A stretch of 64,000 nt of DNA from Firmicutes bacterium HGW-Firmicutes-8 (GTDB lineage: Bacteria; Bacillota; Thermincolia; Thermincolales; UBA2595), in the NCBI GenBank assembly GCA_002840165.1, contig PGZN01000013.1:20440-84439 (forward strand), given 5' to 3'. Within the stretch, counting starts at the first letter, position 1; each line of letters starts with the position of its first letter. Made by a program: the position numbers and the translations under genes. A model generated the notes under the pieces. The model saw only the letters and a program-made list of their open reading frames with translations, was not told where the DNA came from and did no database searches. Positions 1 to 8,855 of this stretch are shown in pieces.

Positions 1-75
1 TAAAGGGACCATAACAATGATTAAAATAAAACTGTTTCTGATTTTTAACGAACCGAAGGCAGTAACTTCCTTCAT
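1..75 (-). CDS. N-terminus of an unidentified membrane or exported protein (partial)
   Basis: A reading frame starts with ATG at 75 and runs off the left edge, giving 25 residues (MKEVTAFGSLKIRNSFILII...). A clear AAGGAGG ribosome binding site lies at about 84-90. After a short basic stretch the residues become strongly hydrophobic (FILIIVMVPL), as in a membrane anchor of a sensor, chemoreceptor or exported protein. Nothing visible allows a function to be assigned. It is divergent from the metal-dependent hydrolase gene to its right. Confidence 0.6.
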   Translation of the reverse strand, partial: MKEVTAFGSLKIRNSFILIIVMVPL

Positions 76-350
76 CAGAGCACCCTCCTTGCCATGAAAC
101 AAGACAAATATACTTTAAATATATGTTGATTCGTCCTTTTTAAGCAATTATCCTTTAAATTAAAACGCGAAGATTTTAACATTTATTTAATACTTAGTTA
201 TAAAAAGCCCGCCGAGTAAAATGAATTCAGACAAACAGATACCAGTACAGTGCACGGGCTTTTGTTGGCAGGCTGCCGGTATAAGGTTTTCTCTTGTCAA
301 TATGAGCAAATCTTGATAACCTAGAAGAAAAGAGATAAGGGGTGTTAAAG

Positions 351-1034
351 ATGATTGTAAAATTCTTGGGTCATGCCTGTTTCTTCCTGCAGAACGGAGG
401 AACCTCCTTAATTATTGACCCATTTCTGGACGATAATCCTCAGGCAGTAATTAGGGCAGGCGAAATCAAGACAGACTGGATCCTCGTTACCCACGGCCAC
501 TCTGACCACTTGGGTGATGCCATTCAAATCGCCAAACAGAATGATGCCATAATTATTACAGTCACTGAAGTGGCCCGCTACTGCGGCGTCAGGGGAGCCA
601 GAACTCATGCCATGTACATCGGAGGTAAACATAACTTTGGGGAGTTCACCGTCAAAATGACTGTCGCCCTGCACGGTAGTTCCATCGGGACCAATCCCGT
701 GGAATATCTTGGGCAGCCCTGTGGTTTCCTCATCTTCATTGGCGGTAAAACGATTTACTATGCCGGAGATACCGGTCTGTTCGGAGATATGGAGCTGATC
801 GGACGGCTTCACCCAATCGACTTGGCCATCCTGCCTATAGGCGACAACTACACGATGGGACCGGAAGACGCTCTGGAAGCTGTTAAAATGCTCAAACCCA
901 GGTATGTTATCCCAACTCACTACAATACCTGGGACATTATCACTCAGGATCCGGACAAATTTAAGTCCGCCGTAGAAGACGAGACCGGCATCCAGGTGGC
1001 GGTCCTCAACCCGGGCGACACCTTCGAATTGTAA
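351..1034 (+). CDS. UPF0173-family metal-dependent hydrolase (YtkL-like)
   Basis: Metallo-beta-lactamase-fold protein of 227 residues. The family N-terminus MIVKFLGHACF is present, followed by the metal motif THGHSDHLGD near residue 48, AGDTGLFGDM near 140 and PTHYNTW near 190, which supply the usual His and Asp ligands. A frame opening at GTG 342 adds three residues, but AAGGGGTG at 337-344 fits the ATG at 351 better. Family members are putative hydrolases of unknown physiological substrate. The gene stands alone, followed by a strong hairpin shared with the convergent Fur-family gene. Confidence 0.9.
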   Translation: MIVKFLGHACFFLQNGGTSLIIDPFLDDNPQAVIRAGEIKTDWILVTHGHSDHLGDAIQIAKQNDAIIITVTEVARYCGVRGARTHAMYIGGKHNFGEFTVKMTVALHGSSIGTNPVEYLGQPCGFLIFIGGKTIYYAGDTGLFGDMELIGRLHPIDLAILPIGDNYTMGPEDALEAVKMLKPRYVIPTHYNTWDIITQDPDKFKSAVEDETGIQVAVLNPGDTFEL

Positions 1035-1060
1035 AATGATGAGAGCTGTTCCAATGAATA

Positions 1061-1097
1061 AGACCAAGCGTACCTATTGGTTACGCTTGGTCTTTGA
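1061..1097. terminator. Bidirectional intrinsic terminator
   Basis: A perfect 12-bp stem (1061-1072 with 1082-1093, AGACCAAGCGTA and its complement) with a 9-base loop is followed by a T-rich stretch. It sits between the convergent hydrolase and Fur-family genes and can serve both. Confidence 0.85.
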
Positions 1098-1110
1098 TTT
1101 TATCACCTGA

Positions 1111-1503
1111 TTATGAAGAAAGTCTGCATGTATCACATATCCCGTAAAACTCCATCCGATGGTATCTTACATCAAAGCCGGTAGTATCATGAACCATTTT
1201 ATCCAGTCCATGATAAACAGGAATTGTCACATCATAGAGATTGTAGCATTTTTCGCAGCAGAAGTGGTAGTGATTTTCAGGTGTTCCGTCGTAACGGGCA
1301 TATGTGCTTCCATAATTCAACTCAAGTATTTCTCCCATATCCCTTAGTACGTTCAGATTGCGGTACACAGTGCCGAGGCTTATATCAGGCACGATTTTTT
1401 TAGCCTGTTCATAAACCCAATCTGCTGAAGGGTGACACTTTGTACTTCGCAAAATATCAAGAATCACCTTTTTTTGTTTAGTCATCCTAGTTGGCTTGAC
1501 CAT
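1111..1503 (-). CDS. Fur-family transcriptional repressor, PerR-like
   Basis: A 130-residue Fur superfamily regulator. The N-terminal winged helix (about 1-80) contains SADWVYEQAKK and DISLGTVYRNLNVLRDMGEI. The C-terminal dimerisation domain carries HYHFCCEKC and CDTC, the two CxxC pairs that form the structural zinc site. The His/Asp arrangement (NHYHFCCEKC) resembles PerR peroxide sensors more than Fur or Zur, but residues alone do not settle the effector. The start at 1503 is chosen because GGGAGG lies 7 bases upstream; the frame could extend to 1551 without a good site. Bacillithiol genes lie next to it, consistent with a thiol/peroxide role (inference). Confidence 0.85.
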   Translation of the reverse strand: MVKPTRMTKQKKVILDILRSTKCHPSADWVYEQAKKIVPDISLGTVYRNLNVLRDMGEILELNYGSTYARYDGTPENHYHFCCEKCYNLYDVTIPVYHGLDKMVHDTTGFDVRYHRMEFYGICDTCRLSS

Positions 1504-1687
1504 TCCGCCATCCTCCCTTTCCACAACAAACAGCCATCCCTGGTGAAGCAATATTTAAACTAGTAATAATAATAGTTAAGTAACTCATAGCATTCGTCCA
1601 CCGATTAGTATATATCGATTTTTCCAGCCCGTCAACCATATAAACCTATTTTTTTTGGCTAATTATTTTCATTTTGGCGTATTTTGC

Positions 1688-2809
1688 CTATTTTTCTGTT
1701 GCCTTTTGGTAGCATTGTTCATATTCCTGCACTATCCTGTCAATATGAAAGCTTTCCACGGAATGTTTTACGGCGTTTCCTGACATCTGCAGCCACTGGC
1801 CAGGATTCGTTAAGACCCTAACAGCCTTATCGGCCATTGCTTCGACATTACCAATTGGAAGCAAATAACCGGTTTCGCCCTCTTTAATAATTTCCGGAAG
1901 CCCGCCCGCGGTTGATGCGATAACCGGCACCCCACAGGCCATAGCTTCCAAGGCTACCAAGCCAAAGCTTTCTTTTTCCGATGTCAGCAGGCAGAGGTCG
2001 GAAATTGATAGGAGTTCTACAACCCGTTCCTGTTTACCCAAAAAGAACACATCGTCTGACAAACCATTTGATTCAATATACTGGTGAATGCCCGGTCCAT
2101 CCGGACCATCTCCCACCATCAACAGACGGCAGGGAACATCCTTTTTGACCCGGGCAAACACATCCACCACATCTTTTAACCTTTTAACCGGGCGAAAGTT
2201 TGAAATATGAATAAGGATTTTCTCATTCTCCCCCGCATAACGCACTTTCAGCTCCGGTACACTGACCCTGTGGTATTCATCGGGGTCGATAAAATTATAG
2301 ATTACTTCGATTTCCTTGGATATGTTAAATATACGTTCAGTTTCATTTTTTAAAGACCGTGAAACAGCTGTAACCGCGTCACTTTCCTCAATACTGAACC
2401 GGGTAATATCAAAAAACTGCGGCTCATGCCCCACAACTGTAATATCCGTACCATGAAGGGTCGTCACGATAGGCAGATGCTTCTCTCTCGTCATCTGTTT
2501 GGCCAGGAAGGCGCTCACAGCATGAGGGACTGCATAATGGACATGGACGAGATCAAGCTCGGCCCATTTGCTCACTTCAGCTATTTTACTGGCCAGGGCA
2601 ATCATATACGGCGGAAATTTGAACAGCGGATAATCCAGTACTTCAACCTCATGATAGAAAATGTTCTGGTGAAACATGTTCAGCTTAAAAGGCCGGTCAT
2701 ATGAAATAAAATGGACCTCATGTCCCCGGAGGGCCAGTCTTTTGCCCAGTTCGGTGGCGATTACCCCACTGCCCCCATATGACGGGTAACATATAATTCC
2801 GATACGCAT
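1688..2809 (-). CDS. bshA: N-acetyl-alpha-D-glucosaminyl L-malate synthase BshA
   Basis: A GT4 glycosyltransferase of 373 residues, the usual BshA length. It transfers GlcNAc from UDP-GlcNAc to L-malate, the first step of bacillithiol synthesis. Visible features are the N-terminal glycine-rich loop ([18 protein letters not shown]), HVHYAVPHA near 90, [11 protein letters not shown] near 117 and the C-terminal nucleotide-sugar site [23 protein letters not shown] near 277. The start is one base past the stop of the deacetylase gene, with GGGGGG just upstream, so the pair is translationally coupled. BshC, the ligase, is not in the window. Confidence 0.92.
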   Translation of the reverse strand: MRIGIICYPSYGGSGVIATELGKRLALRGHEVHFISYDRPFKLNMFHQNIFYHEVEVLDYPLFKFPPYMIALASKIAEVSKWAELDLVHVHYAVPHAVSAFLAKQMTREKHLPIVTTLHGTDITVVGHEPQFFDITRFSIEESDAVTAVSRSLKNETERIFNISKEIEVIYNFIDPDEYHRVSVPELKVRYAGENEKILIHISNFRPVKRLKDVVDVFARVKKDVPCRLLMVGDGPDGPGIHQYIESNGLSDDVFFLGKQERVVELLSISDLCLLTSEKESFGLVALEAMACGVPVIASTAGGLPEIIKEGETGYLLPIGNVEAMADKAVRVLTNPGQWLQMSGNAVKHSVESFHIDRIVQEYEQCYQKATEK

Positions 2810-2810
2810 C

Positions 2811-3530
2811 CTAAGCCCCCCAGATTTTCATTGGGTCATCTATAGGCACGGGGGTTCTGACCCAAAAAGCCTCGCCATATGCCACGCCGATCTGGGCTCC
2901 CTGAAACTTGTCCCGGCTTTCAATAAACTGCAGGGGCGCTTTTACTCCCAGAACCGCCAGCGGCTTTAACCCGGCCGCTCCAAACTGGGACTCGTGGGCG
3001 CTGATGGCCTCCATTTTTTGGGGGTAGTTTTTTGATACATCAACTATAAAGGAGTAGTTCTCCATTTTGTTCAAAAAATAATGGAGAATAATATTTGGCC
3101 TGTAGGCTCCATCGATCGGCTCAAGTTTTTTCAGCCCGGCCTTAAAATGCGCTTCTGTGATGAGCTGGCTTGTCCTGACATGGTCCGGGTGACGGTCATC
3201 CCAATAAGGGGTGATTATTATAGAAGGCTTGTATTTTCTGATCACCCTTACCACCTTCATGATACTTTCCTCGTCAACCGTTAAACTGCCATCAGGCATC
3301 GCCAGGTTCTGCCGCCATACCGCACCGAGAATTTTAGCCGCCCGGTCCGCTTCGTCAGCCCTGATTTCCGGATTTCCCCGGGAACCCATCTCACCTCTGG
3401 TCAGGTCAACTATGCCTACTTTGTAACCCAGAGCTGCCTCTTTCGCTAAGAAACCACCGGCGCCAATTTCAACATCATCCGGGTGAGCTCCAAAGGCAAT
3501 TATATCCACATTCTCAAGCTTTTTCGTCAC
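2811..3530 (-). CDS. bshB1: Bacillithiol biosynthesis deacetylase BshB1
   Basis: A LmbE/PIG-L family zinc deacetylase of 239 residues. It removes the acetyl group from GlcNAc-malate, the second step of bacillithiol synthesis. The metal motif AHPDDVEIGAGG is near residue 15, and WDDRHPDHVRTS near 107 supplies the third ligand. The start is GTG at 3530 behind GGGAGG. It is the first gene of a two-gene operon with bshA. Assignment to the BshB1 subfamily rests on the coupled bshA. Confidence 0.9.
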   Translation of the reverse strand: MTKKLENVDIIAFGAHPDDVEIGAGGFLAKEAALGYKVGIVDLTRGEMGSRGNPEIRADEADRAAKILGAVWRQNLAMPDGSLTVDEESIMKVVRVIRKYKPSIIITPYWDDRHPDHVRTSQLITEAHFKAGLKKLEPIDGAYRPNIILHYFLNKMENYSFIVDVSKNYPQKMEAISAHESQFGAAGLKPLAVLGVKAPLQFIESRDKFQGAQIGVAYGEAFWVRTPVPIDDPMKIWGA

Positions 3531-3643
3531 GTTAAGCGCCTCCCGCCAGGTTAAATCTGTAAATATTATTTCAGTAATATTTTAGCATTTTTCAACTTTT
3601 TTAAAAAAGCGGAAACTTTTATGGATAAGTATTCTACCTAGGC

Positions 3644-5071
3644 TTATTTAAGTATCTCGGAACGCATAATCTTGTCCAAATGAGCCAGGGTATTACATTC
3701 AAACATATGGCAGTAACGACGAAATACCAACACACTGGTGGTGTCCAGCCACAGCTTTTTAGGAAGAGTATTTAACCATATAATGTCCTTGACTTTTTTC
3801 TTCAAGTCCTGAAGCCTTAACGAGGCTTTTTCGACATTAATGGTCTTAGTATCACTTACTATTATTACAAAGGTCTCTTTGTTCAACAAACCCTTGTATT
3901 GGCTGGCTATCTCGGCCAGGGCATGGTTAAAATCCGTCCCCCGGCCCCAGTCCTCACTCCTGTTGATGAGTTCGGTCATCGTTATTTCAAAGGGCAGGGG
4001 TTTACCGAACTCCGCGGTAACCCGTTCCACCTTCTCAGAGAATATAAAGCTTTCGATTTCTTCCGTAACACTGGATAGGCCGTACATGAATTGCAGGACA
4101 AACCCGGCGTATTTGGCCATCGAACCCGAAACATCACATATCAATAAAATCTTAGGTTTCTGGACCTTTTTGGTTTTGTATCTTAAACTGAACATTGTTC
4201 CGCCATAGCGGATATTGTACCTGATTGTCCTTCTCAAGTCGAGGCGCTGCCTCTTTTTACTGCGGTGGTACCTCCTCGAAATCCTCGTGGCAAGCTTCCG
4301 GGACAGCTTCGTAATTAGAGCTGTCGCTGTAGGCATATCAGCCTCCGCTATGTTTTGGATATCCTGGTACAGGAGCTGTTCTTCATCCCGCAGCTTTTCC
4401 ACTACTTCCCGGAGGATCTCATCTGTCCCTTCATCCCCTGTATAATCAACGGCCGGCGGACCATCACCATGGTATTTAAGATAGTATTTCCAGTAGTTTA
4501 ACGAACTCTTGACCATACTGGCAATTAGCTGTTCCGGATTATTAACGGTATTTCCCTGAAACTGCTTTTTCAGGTAATCCCGCAGCCTGCTTTTTTTGTC
4601 TTCCGGCAATCTGGTATATATTTTTTTTTCTTCTTCTGTTAGGGGGACACTGACTTCTTTCGACTCTCCGTTCTCGGCGTCTTCCAATTCGTATTTCAAC
4701 TCATCCTGGACAGCCTGGATTTCCCGGGCCTCTTGTTCCCTTTTCTGCCGCTGCTTCGCTGTCCTTTCAGCCTTTTCTTCAGGGGTTACAAAATAGGCCT
4801 GAAAAGCCCGGTCGAGGATGACCCGGTCTTCCGGAGACTTAGCGAGGGTAGCCAGGAAAGCCGTCTCTACCTGCCTGCGGTCAAGCATATTTACGGCAGC
4901 AAGGGCATTTACCGCATCAACGGCCTCCGCTGAGCTGATTCTCACGCCCAGGTGGCGGAGAATGTGCAGAAACCGGGTCAGGTTGTTCTCTATATATTCC
5001 CTGTCCCCAGGCGGTTTGACAGACTCGATGACCCGGTCAAGGCGGTCCTCCCCAGAGATATCGTTTTTCAA
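3644..5071 (-). CDS. VWA-domain (CoxE-like) protein, partner of MoxR ATPase
   Basis: A 475-residue cytosolic protein. The N-terminal half is charged and helical (about 100-160 rich in E/K/R). The C-terminal half is a von Willebrand A domain with the MIDAS motif DVSGSMAKYAG near 317 and a later D near 410 (VSDTKTIN). The family works with MoxR AAA+ ATPases in cofactor or metal insertion and enzyme maturation. The start is TTG at 5071; its ribosome binding site AAGGGGG overlaps the stop of the upstream moxR-like gene, so the two are co-translated. The client enzyme is not identifiable here. Confidence 0.85.
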   Translation of the reverse strand: MKNDISGEDRLDRVIESVKPPGDREYIENNLTRFLHILRHLGVRISSAEAVDAVNALAAVNMLDRRQVETAFLATLAKSPEDRVILDRAFQAYFVTPEEKAERTAKQRQKREQEAREIQAVQDELKYELEDAENGESKEVSVPLTEEEKKIYTRLPEDKKSRLRDYLKKQFQGNTVNNPEQLIASMVKSSLNYWKYYLKYHGDGPPAVDYTGDEGTDEILREVVEKLRDEEQLLYQDIQNIAEADMPTATALITKLSRKLATRISRRYHRSKKRQRLDLRRTIRYNIRYGGTMFSLRYKTKKVQKPKILLICDVSGSMAKYAGFVLQFMYGLSSVTEEIESFIFSEKVERVTAEFGKPLPFEITMTELINRSEDWGRGTDFNHALAEIASQYKGLLNKETFVIIVSDTKTINVEKASLRLQDLKKKVKDIIWLNTLPKKLWLDTTSVLVFRRYCHMFECNTLAHLDKIMRSEILK

Positions 5072-5076
5072 TGCGG

Positions 5077-5997
5077 TTACCCCCTTCCGCCCGGTTTACC
5101 TACCCCGGTCCCATTAGCGGCAGAAGCCACAAGTTCCTGAGGGCCGAGGTTCTGGCGGAAGGTATCAATATCATCTTTGTTTTTAAAAATAATATTTAAG
5201 GTGAGGTCCACCACTTCAGGTGTCAGCCTGTCAGCATCCAGTGCCACGAGGGCCCTGGCCCAGTCAAGGGTTTCAGCAATAGAAGGCTTCTTCCTCAGTT
5301 CCAGTCTTTCCCTGATGTACCCGACCGCTTTAGCCACTTCCAGGGACAGGCGGCGGCTGATTTCAGGGACTTTGGCGGTAATAATGCGAAGTTCTTTGGC
5401 GGGGTCCGGAAAATCCAGGTACAGGTAGACACATCTGCGCTTCAGCCCGTCTGACAGTTCCCGTTCCCCGTTGCTTGTCAGTACAACTATAGGAATCTGC
5501 CTCGATTTGAGGGTGCCCCATTCCGGGATGGAAACCTGGAAATCAGACAGCACCTCAAACAAAAAGGCTTCAAATTCCTGGTCAACTTTGTCCACTTCGT
5601 CAATCAAAAGGACCGGTGTCTTTTCAGCCCTGATGGCTTTAAGCAGAGGCCGTTCCAACAGGTAGTCCTCGGAAAAAAGGTTATCTTCCACCGCCTGGCG
5701 CCGGTCTTCCCTGTTAACCTGGCTGAGCTGAATTTTAATCAGCTGTTTCTGGTAGTTCCATTCGTACAGGGCCTTGTTTTCATCAAGACCCTCGTAACAC
5801 TGCAGCCTGATTAATTCGGTGTCAAAGACACCTGCTAAAACCTTGGCTATTTCGGTTTTACCCACCCCCGGAGGTCCTTCCACGAGAAGGGGTTTTTGTA
5901 GTTTCAGGGCCAGGTATGTGGTAACTACCGCTTCCTCGTCAGCTATGTAACCCTGCTGCTCAAAAGCCAATTTAAGCTGCTCTATACTAAGTTCCAT
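5077..5997 (-). CDS. MoxR-family AAA+ ATPase
   Basis: A 306-residue AAA+ ATPase. Walker A (GPPGVGKTEIAKVLAG) is near residue 44, Walker B (VLLIDEVDKVD) near 124, and the sensor-1 region VVLTSNGERELSDGLKRR near 170. It forms a bicistronic unit with the VWA gene downstream. MoxR/VWA pairs remodel or load cofactors into partner enzymes. The start at 5997 (GGGGGG 8 bases upstream) is preferred over 6036, which adds 13 residues lacking family character. Confidence 0.88.
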   Translation of the reverse strand: MELSIEQLKLAFEQQGYIADEEAVVTTYLALKLQKPLLVEGPPGVGKTEIAKVLAGVFDTELIRLQCYEGLDENKALYEWNYQKQLIKIQLSQVNREDRRQAVEDNLFSEDYLLERPLLKAIRAEKTPVLLIDEVDKVDQEFEAFLFEVLSDFQVSIPEWGTLKSRQIPIVVLTSNGERELSDGLKRRCVYLYLDFPDPAKELRIITAKVPEISRRLSLEVAKAVGYIRERLELRKKPSIAETLDWARALVALDADRLTPEVVDLTLNIIFKNKDDIDTFRQNLGPQELVASAANGTGVGKPGGRG

Positions 5998-6036
5998 TAT
6001 TCTACCCCCCGGATTAGTACGATTTAGATTACTCAA

Positions 6037-6935
6037 ATCATATCACAGAATCTTAACCTAATTCAATGATTCATGTCACATATGTGGCGCCAGGTATCAG
6101 ATGTCAGGTGCAAGGTCTTAGGTAACAGGGGCACCACCATAGAGAGAAAAAGAAAACCCAGTTGGAGCCTTATGCAGCAAAGCTGTATCAAACAATTTGA
6201 AAAAGGCCGCGGATAACGCGGATTAACGCGGATTAGAACGACGCGGATAAAACATAAAATTGGACCACAAAGTTCCTAGCGCAGCAAAGCTGCAATCAAA
6301 GATTTAAACCTAAAAAAACAACCACGGATGAACACGGATGGCGCGGATAAACACGGATATGGATGCCGTGAATTTAGACCAATTAAAAAACTATAAACAA
6401 AAACAAAAAACAGTTACAGGTCACACAAACTTAGTTTTCTACTCACATAAAAGTGCGGTTTGCAGCGAAACAAATATGAATTGATTGCTGAAGGTCACAT
6501 TTATCTACGGAAGAAAACCGGGGGTTGGGATATTCTGTAAAGTTAATATGTTTTGTATATAAAGTTATTTTTAAATAAAAGAAAGCTGTCTGGTTTTTAT
6601 CCGTGTTAATCGTCTCGAATCCGTGTTCATCTGTGTTATCCGTGGTTAAATAAAAAAAATTAGTTTAAAAAACAAACTTTCACGAAGCAGTAGTACAAAG
6701 ACCACAAAAAGTATCTGCTATTCCAAACTAACGCGTTCTCTCTCTTGATTAATCAACTTTTAATTAATTATTTTTCTAGAAAAAACTAAAACGTGCTAGA
6801 AAACTTTAGTCTGCTGAACCACTGCCACTTTGTGTCCTTCGACTATTGAGCAGTGCCTGTTAGCCTTTGTGGTAAATTGTTTTTCAATCCCTTTTATCTT
6901 CTATCCGCGTCTTTTAAAATCCGCGTGCATCCGCG
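6037..6935. repeat. Intergenic region made of dispersed phrase-like repeats
   Basis: About 900 bases without a credible gene. It holds several copies of short phrases found elsewhere in the window: GCGGATAACGCGGATTAACG-type runs (6205-6255), GCGCAGCAAAGCTGCAATCAAA (6279-6300), ATCCGTGTTAATC/ATCCGTGTTCATC (6600-6650), AACTTTCACGAAGCAGTAGTAC (6672-6693), GAGCAGTGCCTGTTAGCC (6849-6866) and ATCCGCGTGCATCCGCGTC (6920-6938). The segment GAAGGTCACATTTAT...GGGGGTTGGGAT at about 6490-6530 recurs at about 45280-45318. The right edge runs into the 3' end of mobB. Confidence 0.75.
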
Positions 6936-7436
6936 TCATCCGCGGCTAATTAAAAAAATAATTCCTTTCTCTACCAAAAAATCAACCAGACCAGCGGTGT
7001 CGTCAAGAGCAAAGGTAGGGATACCGGCAAACCTGACATCACCGGCTACTGCCAGCAGTTCCTCAGGTGGGGTTACCAGTTCTTTGTGCACCTCTGACCG
7101 GAATACCTCGATTTTGGGTTTGTCACCTTTTTTGTACCCCTCCGTAATAATCAGGTCAACACCTGTAATCTTTTCAGCGATTTCGTCCAGGGTCAGCTCA
7201 CTTTCGGTCTTCTCTATCATGGCGACCTTGCCCGGGGAAGCCAGGACAACGGTATTGGCCCCAGCCTCGGCATGCCTCCAGGTATCCTTACCGGGAATAT
7301 CTATGGCAAAATCACCGTGATGGTGTTTAATCACAGCAACTTTGTAACCCCGGCGCTTCAATTCTTTGATAAGTTTTACCAACAGTGTTGTTTTACCGGA
7401 ATCGGCATAACCAACTACTGAAATTATAGGTATCAT
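6936..7436 (-). CDS. mobB: Molybdopterin-guanine dinucleotide biosynthesis adaptor MobB
   Basis: A 166-residue P-loop GTPase-like protein that assists MobA in attaching GMP to molybdopterin. Walker A (GYADSGKTTLLVKLIKEL) is near residue 9, followed by the family block AVIKHHHGDFAIDIPGKDTWRHAEAGA near 35-60 and ITEGYKKGDKPKIEVFR near 98. The start at 7436 has AGGAGGAACC upstream. The last residues (LISRG) and the stop codon are encoded by sequence matching the dispersed ATCCGCG repeat, so the original 3' end may have been replaced. It is last in the mobA-fdhD-mobB operon. Confidence 0.92.
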   Translation of the reverse strand: MIPIISVVGYADSGKTTLLVKLIKELKRRGYKVAVIKHHHGDFAIDIPGKDTWRHAEAGANTVVLASPGKVAMIEKTESELTLDEIAEKITGVDLIITEGYKKGDKPKIEVFRSEVHKELVTPPEELLAVAGDVRFAGIPTFALDDTAGLVDFLVEKGIIFLISRG

Positions 7437-7447
7437 CTTGGTTCCTC

Positions 7448-8230
7448 CTATGGGCTTACCCTTTCGGGATAGGTATATACATTCATCCTCCGGTTGCGCA
7501 CAAAGGCAGCCACAGTTACCCCTAGGTCCGCAGCATATTTCACGGCCAGGTCGGTCGGGGCGGACCGCGAAGCAATAACAGGCACACCCATTTTGGCTGC
7601 CTTAATCAGGATTTCAGATGAAATCCGACCGGTTGTAAGAAGGATTTTATCGGCGGTGTCTATCCGGTCATAAAAACACCTGCCGGTCAGTTTATCAACA
7701 GAATTATGCCTGCCGATATCTTCCCTGAAAAACAGGATGTTTTCCCCTGTGCAGACAGCGGAACTGTGTACGCCGCCCGTTATCTTGAACATCTCTGACA
7801 TGCGCTGGGCCTCGGTCATTAATCTAAATATCTGGGCTGGAGTAACCGTAAAGCCTGTTTCCACCGGCCGGCAGACGGCGTCTGAAAGGTTATAGAAACT
7901 TGTACCCTTGCCGCAGCCAGTTGTAATATAGCGTTTGAGAAAAGTCTGTTCGGCAACTGCAGCCTGTCTGGCGGTTTTCACAATAGCAGAGCCCTGTTCC
8001 TCGTCAATTCTAACGTCCGGGATATCGTCCCCGGCTTTAATAAATCCCTCCGACTGCAGAAAACCTACTGCCAGTTCGTCTACATGCTCCCATGTACACA
8101 GCAGGGTAACCAGTTCCCGGTCATTCAGGATTATAGTTAACGGGCTTTCCCGCGTGACCGGGTCTTCGATTGACTCCCCGACACCCTCTCTGATCCGCCA
8201 TGCCGGTATCAATTGATATCTAGCATCCAT
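7448..8230 (-). CDS. fdhD: Formate dehydrogenase accessory sulfurtransferase FdhD
   Basis: A 260-residue protein that carries sulfur from a cysteine desulfurase to the molybdenum or tungsten cofactor of formate dehydrogenase. Family landmarks are TTGCGKGTSFYN (the loop cysteine; only one Cys here rather than the CxxC of E. coli), GGVHSSAVC and EDIGRHNSVDKLTG. The start at 8230 has GGGAGGG 6 bases upstream and overlaps the last 11 bases of mobA, so the two are coupled; the longer frame from 8272 lacks such a site. Its presence implies a formate dehydrogenase elsewhere in the genome. Confidence 0.93.
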   Translation of the reverse strand: MDARYQLIPAWRIREGVGESIEDPVTRESPLTIILNDRELVTLLCTWEHVDELAVGFLQSEGFIKAGDDIPDVRIDEEQGSAIVKTARQAAVAEQTFLKRYITTGCGKGTSFYNLSDAVCRPVETGFTVTPAQIFRLMTEAQRMSEMFKITGGVHSSAVCTGENILFFREDIGRHNSVDKLTGRCFYDRIDTADKILLTTGRISSEILIKAAKMGVPVIASRSAPTDLAVKYAADLGVTVAAFVRNRRMNVYTYPERVSP

Positions 8231-8822
8231 CTTTTTCCCTCCCGGCCATAACCTTTGCCAAATCAAGGTCAACAGGGGTGTTCACATTGAAAAATATCTT
8301 TTCCGGATCACCGAACAACCCTATCTCGTCAATGCCTATAAACCTCGTTTTAACATCAGAATAAAAAGAAAAAATCTTGTTTTGGCCTTGTTTCAAATGG
8401 TTCTCAATGGCTGTCAAGCAGGTCTTGGAATAAACTGCAAACAGGGGTTGGTAGTACTTCCTAAGCCTTGGCACTACCGCATCGTAACCGGCAGCTGACT
8501 TTACCATATGGACCGCCAGCCTTACATCAATAAAAGGCATATCACAGGCCACCAGAAAATTCATGGCATAGGACGAGGTCCTCAGCCCGGCATGAATTCC
8601 GCCCAGAGGCCCGTGGTCCGGAAATATATCCGGTACCGTTTTAACACCAAGATCATCAAATAAATTATCATTAGCTGAAACTATTATTTCGGGAAATTCT
8701 CCGTTCAATACCCGGATTACCCCTTCCAGCATCTTATGTTCTTTAACCCTGACAAACGCCTTATTTCTGCCCATCCGGGTACTCTTGCCACCGGCCAGGA
8801 TAATCGCCGTCGCCTCAATCAT
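8220..8822 (-). CDS. mobA: Molybdenum cofactor guanylyltransferase MobA
   Basis: A 200-residue nucleotidyltransferase that makes molybdopterin guanine dinucleotide from GTP and Mo-molybdopterin. The signature LAGGKSTRMGRNKAF is near residue 9, with GPLGGIHAGL near 72 and ACDMPFI near 92. The start at 8822 is placed 7 bases after AAAGGGG. It lies directly upstream of fdhD with overlapping ends. Confidence 0.92.
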   Translation of the reverse strand: MIEATAIILAGGKSTRMGRNKAFVRVKEHKMLEGVIRVLNGEFPEIIVSANDNLFDDLGVKTVPDIFPDHGPLGGIHAGLRTSSYAMNFLVACDMPFIDVRLAVHMVKSAAGYDAVVPRLRKYYQPLFAVYSKTCLTAIENHLKQGQNKIFSFYSDVKTRFIGIDEIGLFGDPEKIFFNVNTPVDLDLAKVMAGREKDGC

Positions 8823-8855
8823 AGAAATCCCCTTTCCCAACAATTACTTCTTCTA

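Noticed and set aside
408..1067. Long minus-strand frame of 219 residues
   Set aside because: It is antisense to the UPF0173 hydrolase, whose motifs and ribosome binding site are clear.
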